A stretch of 64,000 nucleotides of DNA from Cycas panzhihuaensis (GCA_023213395.1 CM041465.1:91705741-91769740), one strand, 5' to 3'; positions 1 to 12,617 are shown, counted from the stretch's first letter. Notes: generated by a model not told the origin, from the sequence alone. Program-made: numbers and translations.

Positions 1-1346
1 ATTAAAAGATAATTATATCTATAGTTACATTGACCTCTTTGTGGGTCAATCATAATAATGGAGCTACTATACTAAGTTATGAGCTATTAGCAGAACTCTT
101 AATATATCCCAACTATTAAGAGTGCTTCGAACATGTGCATTGCTTGGTCAACATGAGGGATAGTTATCACATGAATTAAATATTATATCTCAATATGAAA
201 TCCTTAAAACGTTCATCTAGAGTACACTGAAGGTGGTAGATAGTGGATAACTGGTCAATTTACTTCTATTGCTTTTATATTTTTGGTTTTAATTACCAAT
301 ATTTATGCTCTAATCACATTAGAATTCAAGCTAAAATATTTAGATTTTCTGAAGTACAAAAGATTCATGAAACGAAGGTCTTTAAATTCTAAGAGGGGAC
401 TTTAACATGGTTATTAACCTACATGAGAATAAAGAAAGGATTAGGAACTTATAGAAAGCTACTGTAATCCTAAGATAAGATCCTCAAGCAAGGATTATCT
501 ATCATTCTATTGAGGGAAGGCATGTATACTTGAACTAATAGAAGAGGAGGATGGCATCAGATCAATGAGAGACTTAACAGGTTCCTAGTTAATAAGAGGA
601 GGTTTAACACAAATAGTATTAATGAATCCAATATTATGGAGGGTGACGACTCAATCTATTAGTCGATTATTATCAGTATTATGGAGGATAAATGACCTAG
701 AAATTATCTATTCAAATTTAAGAAAATGTGGTTAACTCATTTAGAGTTTGGAGATAATATTATATAACAGTGGTAAGAAGGAGACCTAGGGGTAAGATTC
801 ATGTTTCAACCAAAGTAGAAACTTAAATTTCTTAAAAATAAAATTCAAAATTAGAACAAATAGGTTTTTGGCAAAATTTTTAAACATAAGAGGATCCTTA
901 ATAAGCAAATGGAGCATATCCAAGAGGAAATTTTGAGGGAAGGGCTCTCATACAAGTTAGTAGTATAGGAGAGAAGTCTTCTATAAGAAATCCATAATCA
1001 AGAGAAAAGGAAGAAACCCTTTTAGAAGCAAAAGTCCAAGAGTCATCAATTATAAGAAAGAGGTAAGAATACAACATTTTTTTCATCAAAACTACCTTTA
1101 AGAACCGTAGGCATAATAGAATTCTTAAACTTAGGAAGAGGGACAAAGACTTATAGATATAACTCTAAAGATTGAGGAAGAGATAAGATCCTTTTTTTAG
1201 GGAAATGGCTACTCAAAATCAAGATTCTTAAGTACATGTTAGGAGAAAAGTTTGTTTTATCTTCCCTAGGTTCATATCCAAAGAGTAAAATAAAATTTTA
1301 CTCAAGAAGATAATCAAGGAGGAGGTTAAAAGAGGGATCTTTAGTA
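1..1346 (+). pseudogene. L1-type LINE ORF2 fragment: endonuclease and linker
   Basis: Degenerate coding sequence of a plant L1 non-LTR retrotransposon. Seen: the endonuclease block with GDFNMV (395-412), preceded by a region reading NIYA and followed by a stretch ending near 600 that matches the LINE '..W.N.R.G..Q..ERLDRFL' block. Further on are KMWLTHLEF (about 723-749), a basic linker with MEHIQEEIL (908-934), KNTTFF (about 1064-1081), and finally EEVKRGIFS (about 1320-1345), the usual lead-in to the reverse transcriptase. In the family, ORF2 nicks the target and primes reverse transcription. Stops and frameshifts occur throughout. The right edge is the LTR of Tat-A, and the next LINE residues reappear at 18134, so this is the left half of an interrupted copy. 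The left end lies outside the window. Confidence 0.8.
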
Positions 1347-1669
1347 TGTTTTTATTTCTCACAAATTGAGAAGTTGGCATTCATCTTAACACAGATAAGT
1401 CAAATATGCATTTATTACTTTAATTCAATTTGAGTTACAACTCTTATAAACATGTTACTAAAGCTTGCTTATTGCCTTGGTGATGCATGTGTGTGTTATC
1501 AGCCTATAATGATTCTAACTTTGATCAGTAGTGCAAATAAATTATCCACCTCAGTCTAAAAAATTATAAGAGAAGTCCTTTAACACCTCTAAGAGCACTT
1601 CTAACCCATTTTTCCCCTTTATTTTTATCACTTTTTCTCCTTTTTTAGCCTACTTTTTGCCTTCTTTTG

Positions 1670-1991
1670 TGTTGGAATATGTATACATACTAACTAATAT
1701 AAAGTAGGCATTATTTTTATGCCTAATATGTAGGAGAATATTCTCGAGAGTGCCGAGCCAATAGATGTAATTATAAATATATTTAGGCACTTGAAATCTA
1801 TAAATATAGATCAAAGTCCAACCTTTATACTATGCTAGATTTACAATAATAAAATAATATTATTTATGGGTTTTCACCTATAAGGGTTTCCCATGACAAT
1901 CTAGTGTCTCATGTGATCTATTTATGCTTGTGATCTGCTTAATATGAAAGATCTTGTTGATTTTATTTATTTTCCTTTATGTTTCCCAACA
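1670..1991 (+). repeat. 5' LTR of Copia-A
   Basis: Starts TGTTGGAATATG and ends CCCAACA. Carries TATAAATATA (1774-1784 and again near 1800), a possible promoter TATA box. It aligns over its full length with 5475-5796, differing mainly by transitions. Confidence 0.85.
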
Positions 1992-2003
1992 TGGTATCAA
2001 ATC
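1992..2003 (+). other. Primer-binding site of Copia-A
   Basis: TGGTATCAAATC directly after the LTR; similar to the initiator-Met tRNA site TGGTATCAGAGC used by most plant copia elements, with changes at the third- and second-last positions shown. Confidence 0.75.
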
Positions 2004-4960
2004 TTATAAGTCATCCATAGGTAGAGTATCATTGTTGGATGGTCCAATGGATGGTGTCAGGTCATGCTGGCTTGCTTTAAGTGACTTAGAGTGTCTAATG
2101 ACCCTGTAGAATACCCATGGAGGTATAAATGATCATCAGAGGATCCCAAGAGCTTTCTGTCATTATTTGCAGGTATTCTAAGCTCTATGGGCATGTGTAG
2201 ATGAATGTGTAAGCCTTGTAACTCTGTTTCTATCTATTTGAGCCTTTTTTGAGCCTGCTAAAGGTGTCATGGTGCCATTGAATTTGCATGAATTAGAGAT
2301 GATTACCAGCCCTCTATTGTCAGTGGGAGAGTCCAAAACCCTATGAGGCCAATTGCAAAGCTATAAATCATGAAATTATAGTCAAATATTTGAGGTATGC
2401 TTCAATATTTGATGATCCACTTGATATTTAGGATTTGAATATTTATTCATTTTGATTAAACACTACTGTGTGATGTTACCCATTTGTATTAAATCAATAT
2501 ATCAGTCTGCATGCTTGTATTTATTCACTCAAATACATTATGTTCTATCATACATTTTATATTGATGATTTAAGCCACCTTTTGCATAATATATTTGTTG
2601 TTCATTAGTATATTTTTGTTACTTGTTGGATCACTGCATGAGTTGCCTCTCTGTGTGGTAATATATTTATCAGTTATGAATAAATATATCCATGGCCTAC
2701 ATTATGATTAACATCACCCATGATTATATATATTATATAGCTATATTTACAGTTATGATTACCTCTATGTGGTAATGTGAGAGTCGTCTAATGATGTAAG
2801 AGTTTCAGATATATTTTGTTCACCTTGTGTCTATATTCTCATTGGTTAGTCATAGATTTATTTGATCTCTGTTGCCCACTTGTTGACATGTATGCAACCG
2901 TGTGATATATCTCTATATTGACCGCCTACATAATATTGTTTGTCATGTGTATTCATTTACAGCCCTGTTGATTTATATCTCTATAGAATATGCATATATA
3001 GTCACCTATATATTACTGTATGTTGTATATATTATGGCACATTTATTTGCAGACAAGTGAAAATATTCACCGATCATTGTTGATTAATGTTATTTCATCT
3101 TTTTGCAAAGTTTGGTTAATATATATTATTGGAATTTTCTATTTTATTTTTTTCCCAAAGTTATTTGACTTACAAAGTCACCTTTTTTGTGAAGTTGCCT
3201 AACGTTACTTTAATTGGCCCTTTAATCGATTATATTTGGCATTTGATGTTAATTGATTATATTTGGGGTTTGGTTTAAAGTCACCTCTTTATCATTGTTA
3301 TCAATAAAAGTACTTTGAAGTTGCTTTGATATATTTTGGTGCCTTTTGTTTGAGAGATATGCAATAGTATATGATATCATGGGATGTTATTTTTTTACAG
3401 ATTTAGCATTGTGATGTGTATATGAGTGTATCCTTTTTAACAAAGTGGCATAAATATTTTATGAGGCTTCATTTTGATATGTTGATAAATTGAGTTGAAG
3501 AGAGTGCATTTAAACATGCTTCATTGATGTTGTTGTGGTGACGTGAGTGGGTAACTTTGGAGGTGATTATTCGTTCTCTTGCATGAGATTGCATGAGAGA
3601 ATTGATGGGCAATTTTAGGCGACAATTGAAGCTCTTTGCATGTGATTACTTAAGAGAGTTATTGAGGTAATGTTATGGTACAAATTTGTGGTGGAGATAG
3701 TGTATTAAGCATGGTTAGGTTATGGGTGAGGGTAGGCGACATGATACATGTTCGTTGGGTAAAGTTGGTAACAGGTTACCTCTTTGCATGTGAGTTACAT
3801 CAGAGAGGATTGGTGGATGAGAAGGGCAAGATTGGGTGAGAGATAGGGCAAAGAAGGCCATGTTTTACATGAGACACCTTAATTGTATATGTTACAAAGT
3901 CTATTACTTTGGTTAGTGTGACATATATCATTGTATAATTTCATATATATGTGGTTTATTCAATGAAATGGTGTGTTTTATTCATGATTACATTCAAGTT
4001 CTATTGCATTAGATGTATATAAGGTGATATGAAGTTTAAAATTTGCTTGTATGAGTGGTTGTCAATTATGATGGACCATTATACTTTGATTAGTTAGATG
4101 GATGTTAGCATGAAGGTTTATGGAATGTTTAATGTTGGTTCAACATGGGTGCATATCTAAATAAGTCTTATATGGAATGAGATAAAGTGTTTGATATATT
4201 TAAAGTGTGAATGGAAAGTTCTAAGACAAGATGCCTTAAAATTAATCATGCCTTTATCATGGTATGTACAGTTGTCCTGTTAGGTCGCATTGCAGGTATG
4301 TATCATGATGTAGATGATGAGGTTGGTGTAAATTAGTGGTTTGCCTCCCATGTTTTGTTGGTAAAAATTATAGTGGATAGGTATTTAGAACCTTATTGTG
4401 ATTGTTTGTGGTATATATTCCCCTCTTGTTGTGTATTTGGACCAAGTCATAAGCCTTCAATTTGTTTCCTTTTAGTGTATTAGAGTGCAAACATCTTAGA
4501 TGAAGATTATAGCAGTAGGATTACAAGAGCTTGGAACCTATGGTTTGTTTTATAAATAGTGTGATCTATAGGGGAATGCATTATGATCAGTGTAGATGTC
4601 AAGTTGATAAGTTATTGATGTATCATATTGAGTGTCATCTAATTATAGGTTTTATCCTTCATTGCTTTACCTTTCTAAGATGTTGTTCAGTAGGTGTAGA
4701 GGTTTGTTTGCCTAACATTATACTTGAGATGGAAGTAGGACTTAGCAACAAATTGATGATGAGGAGCTATTAGATAAAGAGACATGGATTACAATCCCAT
4801 ATTTTGTTGATAGTTGAAGACCTGAAGGACGATTGAAGATCATGGATTAGCATGCCAGTCAAAGCTTATGATAGATACCAATGTTCAAATGAGTAATAAT
4901 TCACAATGGAGAGTTGTATTGAAGCAAATAACCTAGTTAGTTTGCAAGTTGGTAAAGCTT
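2004..4960 (+). other. Interior of Copia-A without a recognisable gene
   Basis: No domain can be read here in any frame. The stretch 2540-3300 is AT-rich with loosely repeated phrases built on TGATTA, CACC and TATATT. It corresponds to 19260-20050 of Copia-C. The region 3490-3880 repeats GCATGAGA/GCATGTGA-type words. It probably descends from gag, protease and integrase that have decayed, or is filler of a non-autonomous copy. Confidence 0.5.
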
Positions 4961-5400
4961 ATTACACAGAATATTAAGTAGAAAGAAGGATTAAGGTATA
5001 AGGAGACATTTGCACTAGTCTTTTCATTATTCATTTATTTGATCCTTACTTTAGCAGCTTTAGATAGTTGGGTGTCATATCATATGAATAAGATATTAGC
5101 ATTCCTTAACAGAGACTTGAAAAGGAGATTCACATGGCTCAAGTGTCTCAACCTCTTGGTTTAGTCAAAGGAATATGGCTAAGTTATATGGACAAAGTAT
5201 TGCAAAGAGAGTTCTTTGATTGCAAGTCTATTGGAGTATTTCCAAAGAATCAAGTACATATGAGGCATAGCACCATTACATCCTAGTGAAGATCAGATTA
5301 AGGAAGATGTAGGTTGAAGATTGTCCAAGTGGAGATTGACTTGTGGGCATATTCACCAAGCTCAAACTGAAGATTGCTATATTAATGTTTATACATATTG
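4961..5400 (+). pseudogene. Copia-A reverse transcriptase and RNase H tail relic
   Basis: Readable blocks: KEGLRYKETFALV (about 4980-5018), matching the copia motif QKEGIDYEETFAPV; then ILAFLNRDLKRR (about 5092-5128), matching the motif around [15 protein letters not shown]; then GIFTK (about 5345-5360), matching ADIFTK at the RNase H C-terminus. The order is right but the distance between the second and third is far too short for the palm and RNase H domains, so most of RT/RNase H, including the YVDD site, has been deleted. Frame changes and stops occur. Confidence 0.7.
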
Positions 5401-5474
5401 AGTAAGGTAATCCTTGAGAGGGGATCTATTCCCAATGATAAACCTTATTACCCCATATTTACATTAATAGGGAT

Positions 5475-5796
5475 TATTGGAATATGTGTATATACTAACT
5501 AATATAAAGTAGGCTCTATTTATGTGCCTAATATGTAGTAGAATATTCTCAAGAGTGGTGAGTCGATGGATGTAATTATAAATATATTTGGGAAATTGAG
5601 GTCTATAAATATAGATCAAAGTCTAACCTTTGTACTATGCTAAACTTGTAATAATGAAATAATATTACTTATGGATTTTTACTCGTAAGGGTTTCCCATG
5701 GCAATCTAGTCTCCTATGTGATATGTTTCTGCTTGTAATTTTCCTGATGTGAAAGATCCTATCGACCTTGTTTGCTTTCATTTGTATTTCCTAACA
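5475..5796 (+). repeat. 3' LTR of Copia-A
   Basis: Begins TATTGGAATATG (TG has become TA) and ends TCCTAACA. Aligns end to end with 1670-1991. Its right neighbour TTTTATAATTTC continues the Tat-A LTR exactly as in the empty copy at about 12935. Confidence 0.85.
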
Positions 5797-6480
5797 TTTT
5801 ATAATTTCAACTTTTGGTTTAAATGAATCTTATCATTTTATCAAGTCTATTACATAGAGCTCCTCGAGTACATTAAAAATGAGTGGTCATAAGCCTATCA
5901 ACTACCAGAAATAGGAGATATGATAATCTAAAATTGAGGTGGTACTAGAGGTGATAAAAAGAGAGATAGGTCATCATTTCAAGGCCATTTTTATTTTATT
6001 GATCGATTTTAAATTTAGAGGAACCTTTAGATCATTGAAATGCTATTAGAATGCTACCAATTTTTTTTCAAAAACATTTAAACATTTCATTATTGATGGT
6101 TGAATTAGAGAGTGAGCTTTGGGATTGAATTCTTACTAGTAAAAAGGGGAAGCCAACTCATTTAGAGCTAGAAGCCATGATCCATGTATCCACTTGATGA
6201 GTGGGGAACATCCTGCTCTACTTGGATTCTACTATTTCTTTTTTTCTCTTAATTTTTAGTTTGTTTTTCAACTTACATTTTGTTTGCTAGGTTTTCTCCC
6301 TTTTTGGCATCTTTTTACTTCTCTTGGCAACCCCTTGAAATTGCTCTTCATGGTTAAGAAAACCAATTAGGATTATTGGGCTTAGATATGGTGATAATCC
6401 CATTATTTATAAAGCTTACTTTACCATTGGTTTTACTTTAAATAAATTTGTTGATTATTCTTTTTATCTCATTTGATTTT

Positions 6481-6508
6481 TACACACACACACACATATA
6501 TATATATG

Positions 6509-6558
<50 letters not shown>
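6481..6558. repeat. Compound microsatellite (CA)n(TA)nGGGG(AG)n
   Basis: A run of CA, then TA, then GGGG, then about 20 AG units. The same position in the other Tat-A LTR (about 13560-13575) holds only TTTTTATAGATATGC, so the array expanded after Tat-A inserted. It creates an artificial Ser-Leu repeat reading frame on the minus strand that should not be taken for a gene. Confidence 0.95.
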
Positions 6559-6561
<3 letters not shown>

Positions 6562-8363
6562 TTCCATGCAAACTGACATTGCAAATAAAGAAGGCATACA
6601 TCAAGCTCTTTTCTTATAGATTCTAAAGGAATTGTGACTTGGAGCTTCTTTCTTCTCATTCTCCTTTTCCTTATGATTAAAAAGTACCCATAATGCAATG
6701 GAAGCTCTGCCAATTTTTTTTAAAAACACCAATAGGTATGCATTTTAAAATGTATTTTAAATCCATTTTTTAGCAATTTTGATTTGTTAACAAACTTTAT
6801 TTTAGTATAAATAAATCTGGTAGATAGAAATGTTATCAAATTTTGCCTCAAATCACTTTATGTTATATGTGTTCCACTTGTTTGTTGTTTTTCCCTATTA
6901 GATGATTTCAAAAACATGGTGGACTAAATGAAAAATAGTGAAAAATAAAAATTAAAAACAAACTACTTTAGGGTTTAGAAGTCTGCCACAACTATTCTCT
7001 ACTTTTCCCTCTCTTTGTTTAATTTTATTTTTTAAAAAATAAAAAATAAAAAGACTTTATTTTTCATTTATTTACTTTCAAAATTAAAAAGACATTCTTA
7101 TTTCATTTCAAAGCAAAAGAAAGCTTTTCTTAGTTAGCTCAATTTTGTGCTCACATTACTTGCTTGTTCTAACCTCCCCCTCATATTTTAGTATAATTAA
7201 AAACAAAAAAAAAAATAAAGTAGAAAGGAATACATTCTATGTTTGCATTGGTGCATGCTTGTAGGTAGGCCAAGTGGATTGGAGGGCTATGTACTTACCG
7301 TATGTCCTCGAATCTATGGGGCTAAAAGTATTACTTTATGAATAAGTTGGGTGTTGTTTTCATATAATCAAAGTTGCATATAGATATATCATAGGTGTTT
7401 GTTGTTTGTTTCTTTTAGTCCCATTTTTAGGATAGGATTTTCTTCACTAAAAGGATGGGTTATTATAGTTTTCATCCAGATTTCATCACTAAACATAATG
7501 GGTAACCTTGTGCCCTAAGTGAGGTGAGTATTCTATATTATATTTTAAATGGATTAGTGGTGGGTAATTATCCCTTTTATACATGGATGAAATAATTGAG
7601 TGAGCACCATCCATACCTATTAAAAGTGGCTCTTTCTCATCTATTTCACCTCTCAGGGTTGACAAGGTGAGTTGGAGTTAGACATGGATATTATTGAGAC
7701 ACTCTATACTATATGGAATGGGTTGTCAATATTGATGAGTCCCCACTAACTTATCCATTAGTGGATCTATCCTATAGTCCTAGTTCCTTTAGGCCTCGTC
7801 CATGAATATATCCTTCTATATTTTCTATATTGAGTTTGTCATTTAGGTGTTAGTTTAGGATAGGTCAGTCTCCCTAAGGGGTGGTTACATTAGAATAAGA
7901 ATGTAGTCCATGTCTTTAATTAGGGAATATGCACCCTAGCAAACTTCTCAAACTACAAGAGCCCTTTTTTATTTAGGTGTCATTTGGTCCTTCTAAGGAT
8001 ATCTACTATTAGACTAGATCAATTTTATCTCTTTTCTTATAGTTATAATAGTCAGTTATCTTCTCTTTCTTTAATGTATTATCATCTTAACATCTACCTA
8101 TTTGTATCCTTGCTTGATAGTTAGTTTCTTAGGTGCTCTCTTAGGCTATCTCCCCCCTACCTACCCCCCCCCTCATTTTCTATAGCACAAGCATACACTT
8201 GTGCCCCTAAACTAGAATCTCTTTCATCCTTGCACTTGTGTCTACAAGATGTACGAGCCTCTCAAGCGAGAGCTTAAGTTCGTTCCCTCCTACTAGCTCC
8301 TTTTGATATGGGTTTCTTATTAGATTATGACATTGACCTCCTTTTCCTACTCGGTAGTGTTCA

Positions 8364-8388
8364 CTGATGACTATACTAAGGACTAGCC
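8364..8388 (+). other. Primer-binding site of Tat-A
   Basis: CTGATGACTATACTAAGGA directly follows the LTR end. It matches the consensus-like TTGGTGACTC.ACTGGGGA seen at the same place in Tat-B (24143) and Tat-C (48472-48493, minus strand). I believe this corresponds to the tRNA-Arg-type PBS of Tat/Ogre elements. It fixes the element's lineage and orientation without any pol gene. Confidence 0.7.
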
Positions 8389-10028
8389 AATCACTAATGC
8401 ACCTCATTCTAGTCCCTTTATATTTTAGTCCATATCACTTATCTCTTCACCTAATTAGCATAGCTCAATGGTAGGGTAACGTTATCCATACTAAGTTGTT
8501 AATCCCCTTTACACACCATATTTACTTAAGCTAATCTGCCAACCAACCTGTACTCATTAAATGGTAACCCAACACCCTAGTGAGGTAATCCTCTAATAGG
8601 TTCTATTATACCATATGATAACCCTAGACCCTTATATGGCAATTACACATCTCATTGGGGTAATCCCCTAGCCAATCACACCTTTCTATTTCATTTGTGA
8701 CTAGTCATTAGTCTAAGGATCCCCTCCCTCCACTATAGAACCTTCCAAGACATGGGTAAATTCCACCACCCCATACATATCTCACCATATGCCCCAATCC
8801 TCCATGGCTTAGGGCATCCCAATTCTATTATATAACCTATTCAAGTTGTGATCCACCCTATATCTACATCTTATGTTCTACTTGACTATGTGCCCCAGCA
8901 ATATAAGTTAATTAGGCCCCAACCCCATATTACTTATAGTATGATCCCTTACACCCATATGGGGTTACCCCTCCTTTTGGAGGCCTATATGGATAAAAAC
9001 CACTTCCTCATCCATCATCTTATATCACTTCTACTTATAAGGATCACCCATAGATACCTAATTTAATCTTTCACCCTACCTATTTGTTGGAGTCCTACCT
9101 CTATTAGCTTCCCCTACTCTATTTGTCTAATAACCCTAGTAAACCCTACTTATTTTGCCCTATTAGGCCCAACCTACTCCCATTCCCTTAAACACAAACA
9201 TTCCCTAGGGAATTCCTATGTAAGGAAGCATTCCATATCAAACCCTGGCCCCCACCAACATGTGTCAAATCCCTACCTACTTCTTCCAACCACCTATACA
9301 ACCTTTTTTTTTAGTAAAAATAAGGAATAAGGGGAAGACCTGGGCCCTTTATTTCTAGATGAAGTGCCAAAGTTTGATCAAGATTTTTTAAGTCTGATGT
9401 TGAGGATGTCCCTTTATGTATAATAGGCATGATTAACCATGTTTATGGTAACCAACATATCTAATAAGAGAAATCCCCCAATTGCATCTGTCATCACATA
9501 TAGGTCTTTTCTTCAAGCCTCTTTCACACCTAACTTTGATCTTGATCCTTTTAGACCAAGTGATGAACCTTATTTGGGTGATCCTCCTCATGGTTCCATG
9601 CTTGAGAATCCTGATCCTTTTCTTAAACCAAGCATTGATCTAATGTAGTGTCATTTCTAGGGCATTAGACCTATAGACCTAAGTTATAATAATAGCTTGG
9701 CTACACCTCTAGTATCTTGCATCGAGCATAATATCCTCTTGGGATAAAATCATTCCAAAAACCATGAGACTCATAAGATTTTTATTTGAGCCATAGGTTG
9801 ACTCTACTAAGTCTCTTTTATATGTCATTATCCCCCCCACTTTGGTACTACTCTCCTAAAGACCCTCTGAAGCTTATAGCCTTGACTTATAGTGATAGTC
9901 TTGGTCCATCCTCGCTCCCCCAGGTCAAGGCCAACACCCTCCTAGGAGAAGATTATTCTGAAAATAATGAAATAATACTTCATAACTTACTAAGCAATGC
10001 CCAAAAATCTCCTTTAAATAATCTATCT

Positions 10029-12505
10029 CTAAGAAGGCTAAACTATGGCAATCGCATCTTCAACACAACTTAATAATACACTAATCTCATCAAAGATTTT
10101 CAAGATGTTCTGAAACTTCCAAAAAAATAATCACTAAGAAAGTTAAACTATGCGATCCTACCTGCAACATGAGATTACAACTTGCCTTACTCTTAGGTCA
10201 TAGGCCTTGGGGCACTACACTCTATAATGATTCAAAACTAACTAATCTCCTTCGCAAGCATAAACTAGAACTGAAATCCCCTAACACTATAAACAAGAGT
10301 ATAAACTACAACCTACCCTCAACTATATGCTTGTGTACATCACTCTCTAAAATTAGTATAAACTAGTTACATTCTAAAATGAGGGTAAACTATCATCACT
10401 CTGTGATGAGTATAAATTAGCTATGCTCCATGACAAGTATAAATTATCACTTTCATTCTAACATCGCTATCATAAAAATAAACTTACTTATAACTGTCCC
10501 TTATGAACCCTATTGTAGTAGATATTTTCAAGCTACTATGATGACCTTCTAAGGGATCATTTTCTGTATATTTCTCCTAGTATAATGCTTAGAGAAAACT
10601 CGTATGAACATTTTAAATTTACCCCATGATTTGATCACTAGGAATTTGCTTTCGAGTTCCCATGTGCCCTCACTTCATTAAAATCATGCTTCTATTTTAG
10701 ATGGTATGTTTTCATGTGCACTGGTTCATCACTATTGCATCTTCTTAAACCAAACACATTCCCAGTATCATTACTTTTCAAAAAAGAAAAAGATAATAAA
10801 AAAAGGAATGTACCTACATCACCTTCTTGGTATCTAGGATAAGTTGCATTCCAGCTTTATCCCCACCTATAATATGTAGTTTGGGTCTAGATGTGTGGGT
10901 TATTTAGGACCTTTAAATTTGGTTATTTAGGTTCATTGTGACCTCATTCATGATTGAAACCTATTCAATACTATGGACATAAAATAAATAGCATTAAGGA
11001 CTTATAGAAACATTGATGATAAGTAATGCATAAGACCCATTCCTAATTAGATTGATAGGTAAAATTGAGCCCACAAACTTGAAACCCTTCCTTGTTAATC
11101 AATTCGCACATCACTTCCTAGCTTCATCAATATTTCCTTAAGCCAACATTGTATCCCTACAAGCATTGATCATCCATACTAATGTGGGAAGTCATGGAAA
11201 CCCTAGACCTTCTATAGTTGATTGAATAATTCATGATGAAATAAGTCCTATCTTTGGCAAATGCTAGAATGTACTATCTTCCTAGGGCTTCCAAGTCCAA
11301 TGATGAGATTTGGCTTCCAAAGTTACTCTCTTTATCACATAGCTTTAAAATGAGCTTAAACTACTTATTACTTCGAAATAAGCCAAAACTATCAATACTC
11401 CAACATGAGTCTAAACAATTATGTAAATTTATAAATATTATTCCTTGTATGTCATTTTTAAAAATATTTAAAAAAAAAAGAAAAAAAAAACTCAAAAATA
11501 TATAACCAAAAAAAAAAAAACATACTACATTACGAGTTTAAACTTGAGTTAGCTATGAGGTGAGCTCAAATAACTCCTACCTCTAAAAATAATCACTAAT
11601 AAGGTTAAACTATAACAACTAATTTTGGATTCTTAGCCAATTTTCTCTTCACATAATGTTCCTCTGAAATGAGTGTAAATTATCTAATGGTCGCCTATAA
11701 GTTAAAACTAGAACTATATTATGAAATGAAGGTAAACTACTTAGCACTCTAGTATAAGTCTAAGTTGCTATGTAAATATATAAATATCTTTCCCACTATG
11801 GTTTTCTAAAAGAGGTAATCCTTGGTGTTCTTCCTAATATGGATTTTTTCTTAGCAAGGTCATTTTAGGTTCATCTCTCCTAAGTTTGGCATCCCCAAAC
11901 ATAGAAATAACAAAAATTAGGGAGTTTACACTCGTACTAGAGCATGGTTTTGTAGGTTTTGTGGTTATATATATATATATAGATAAATAGATAGATATAG
12001 CCACAAAACCTACAAAACCATGCTCTAGTATGAGCGTAAACTACCATTCAACTCTTGAAGCAAGCCAAAACTCCCTTCCTTCCTTAAGTATCCCCCAAGA
12101 GGTATCACGCTCCACTATGAGCCTAAATTAGAACTAACTTTGAGATAAGCCCAAATGACTCTTACTTCCAAAAGGTAATCATTAAAAAGGTTAAACTATA
12201 GTGACAACCCTTTGTTTTCAAGAACATACCTTCTTTTACTACTAAATGCAACCCCTCTCATGTCTAAGATTGCTCCAAAAAATAGTTGCTAATGAGGATA
12301 AACTATAATAACCCCTCCATGTTGACTATGATTTATCTGGGCTTCCAAGCTTGTCATGAAGATTTGGCTTCTGAGCTACTTTCTATCCTACTCAGAATAG
12401 CTCTAACATAAGTTTAAATTGTTATACCTCTAAAGTCCTTATCGATAAGGTTAAACTAAGGGCAACATTCTTTGAACATCTACTAAGAAGGCTAAACTAT
12501 AATAG
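10029..12505 (+). repeat. Interspersed short repeat family, core GGTTAAACTAT
   Basis: A phrase near AATCACTAAGAAGGTTAAAC followed by TATGGCAAC recurs at about 10029, 10131, 11591, 12177, 12281, 12440 and 12478. A related phrase ATGAG.GTAAACTA.C recurs at 10354-10430, 11661, 11730 and 12025. Spacing is irregular. The block occupies the 3' untranslated part of Tat-A just before the polypurine tract, a position where Ogre-type elements are known to carry tandem repeats. Confidence 0.65.
11923..12042. repeat. 47-bp near-perfect inverted repeat (hairpin)
   Basis: The left arm 11923-11969 and right arm 11996-12042 are reverse complements with about three mismatches. The arm core is ACTAGAGCATGGTTTTGTAG. 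The 26-bp loop is TA/GATA-rich. The arms end in AGTTTAC/GTAAACT, the same word as the interspersed repeats around it, so the hairpin may have arisen from two opposed repeat units or be a tiny foldback element. Confidence 0.85.
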
Positions 12506-12604
12506 ACCACCCCCTCCAATCAATTTAATAAATGCACAAATAGTTTATTAGTCTTTGCTATTAATATTCACCATCTTTAGTACAAGTTTGAAGAGGTTTT
12601 GTTG

Positions 12605-12617
12605 CCAAAGGGGTAAA
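12605..12617 (+). other. Polypurine tract of Tat-A
   Basis: CCAAAGGGGTAAA immediately before the TGTTT start of the 3' LTR. A purine run at this place primes plus-strand synthesis and supports the LTR boundary and the plus orientation. Confidence 0.6.

Larger units (their letters stand above)
1670..5796 (+). mobile_element. Copia-A: degenerate Ty1/copia retrotransposon in the Tat-A 5' LTR
   Basis: Bounded by direct 322-bp LTRs (1670-1991 and 5475-5796). The PBS TGGTATCAAATC follows the left LTR, close to the copia initiator-Met type TGGTATCAGAGC. The flanks TTTTG (1665-1669) and TTTTA (5797-5801) are a 5-bp target duplication with one change. The matching stretch of the other Tat-A LTR (12925-12940) is the uninterrupted empty site. 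The interior keeps only relics of reverse transcriptase and the RNase H tail; no gag or integrase is recognisable. It is a sister of Copia-C. Confidence 0.85.
1347..8363 (+). repeat. 5' LTR of Tat-A (contains Copia-A)
   Basis: Aligns collinearly with 12618-18133. Shared blocks include 1380-1665 with 12655-12930, 5797-7140 with 12935-14160, and 7150-8363 with 16950-18133. Removing Copia-A leaves about 2.9 kb. The start TGTTTTTA and the end GTGTTCA match those of the right copy. No gene is readable in it. A compound microsatellite at 6481-6558 and a C-rich patch at about 8150-8171 are the only simple-sequence features. Confidence 0.8.
8389..12604 (+). other. Interior of Tat-A, no pol gene readable
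   Basis: The first part (8450-9300) is C-rich on the plus strand with many CCC/CCTA words and short Pro-rich frames. The stretch 9439-10073 has short frames including a LLGEDYSEN phrase that resembles LGEDYESIG in the Tat-B gag N-terminus, so it may be a gag remnant (weak). From about 10030 to 12505 a short phrase recurs many times (separate entry). No reverse transcriptase, integrase or protease motif was found on either strand. Poly(A)-rich tracts occur at 11469-11520. Confidence 0.5.

Noticed and set aside
6480-6713. Minus-strand frame with a long Ser-Leu repeat
   Set aside because: It is a translation of the (AG)n microsatellite inside an LTR.
8447-8515. tRNA-like words (TAGCTCAATGGTAG)
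   Set aside because: The D-arm-like word is not followed by an anticodon arm or T arm at the right spacing, and no acceptor stem forms.
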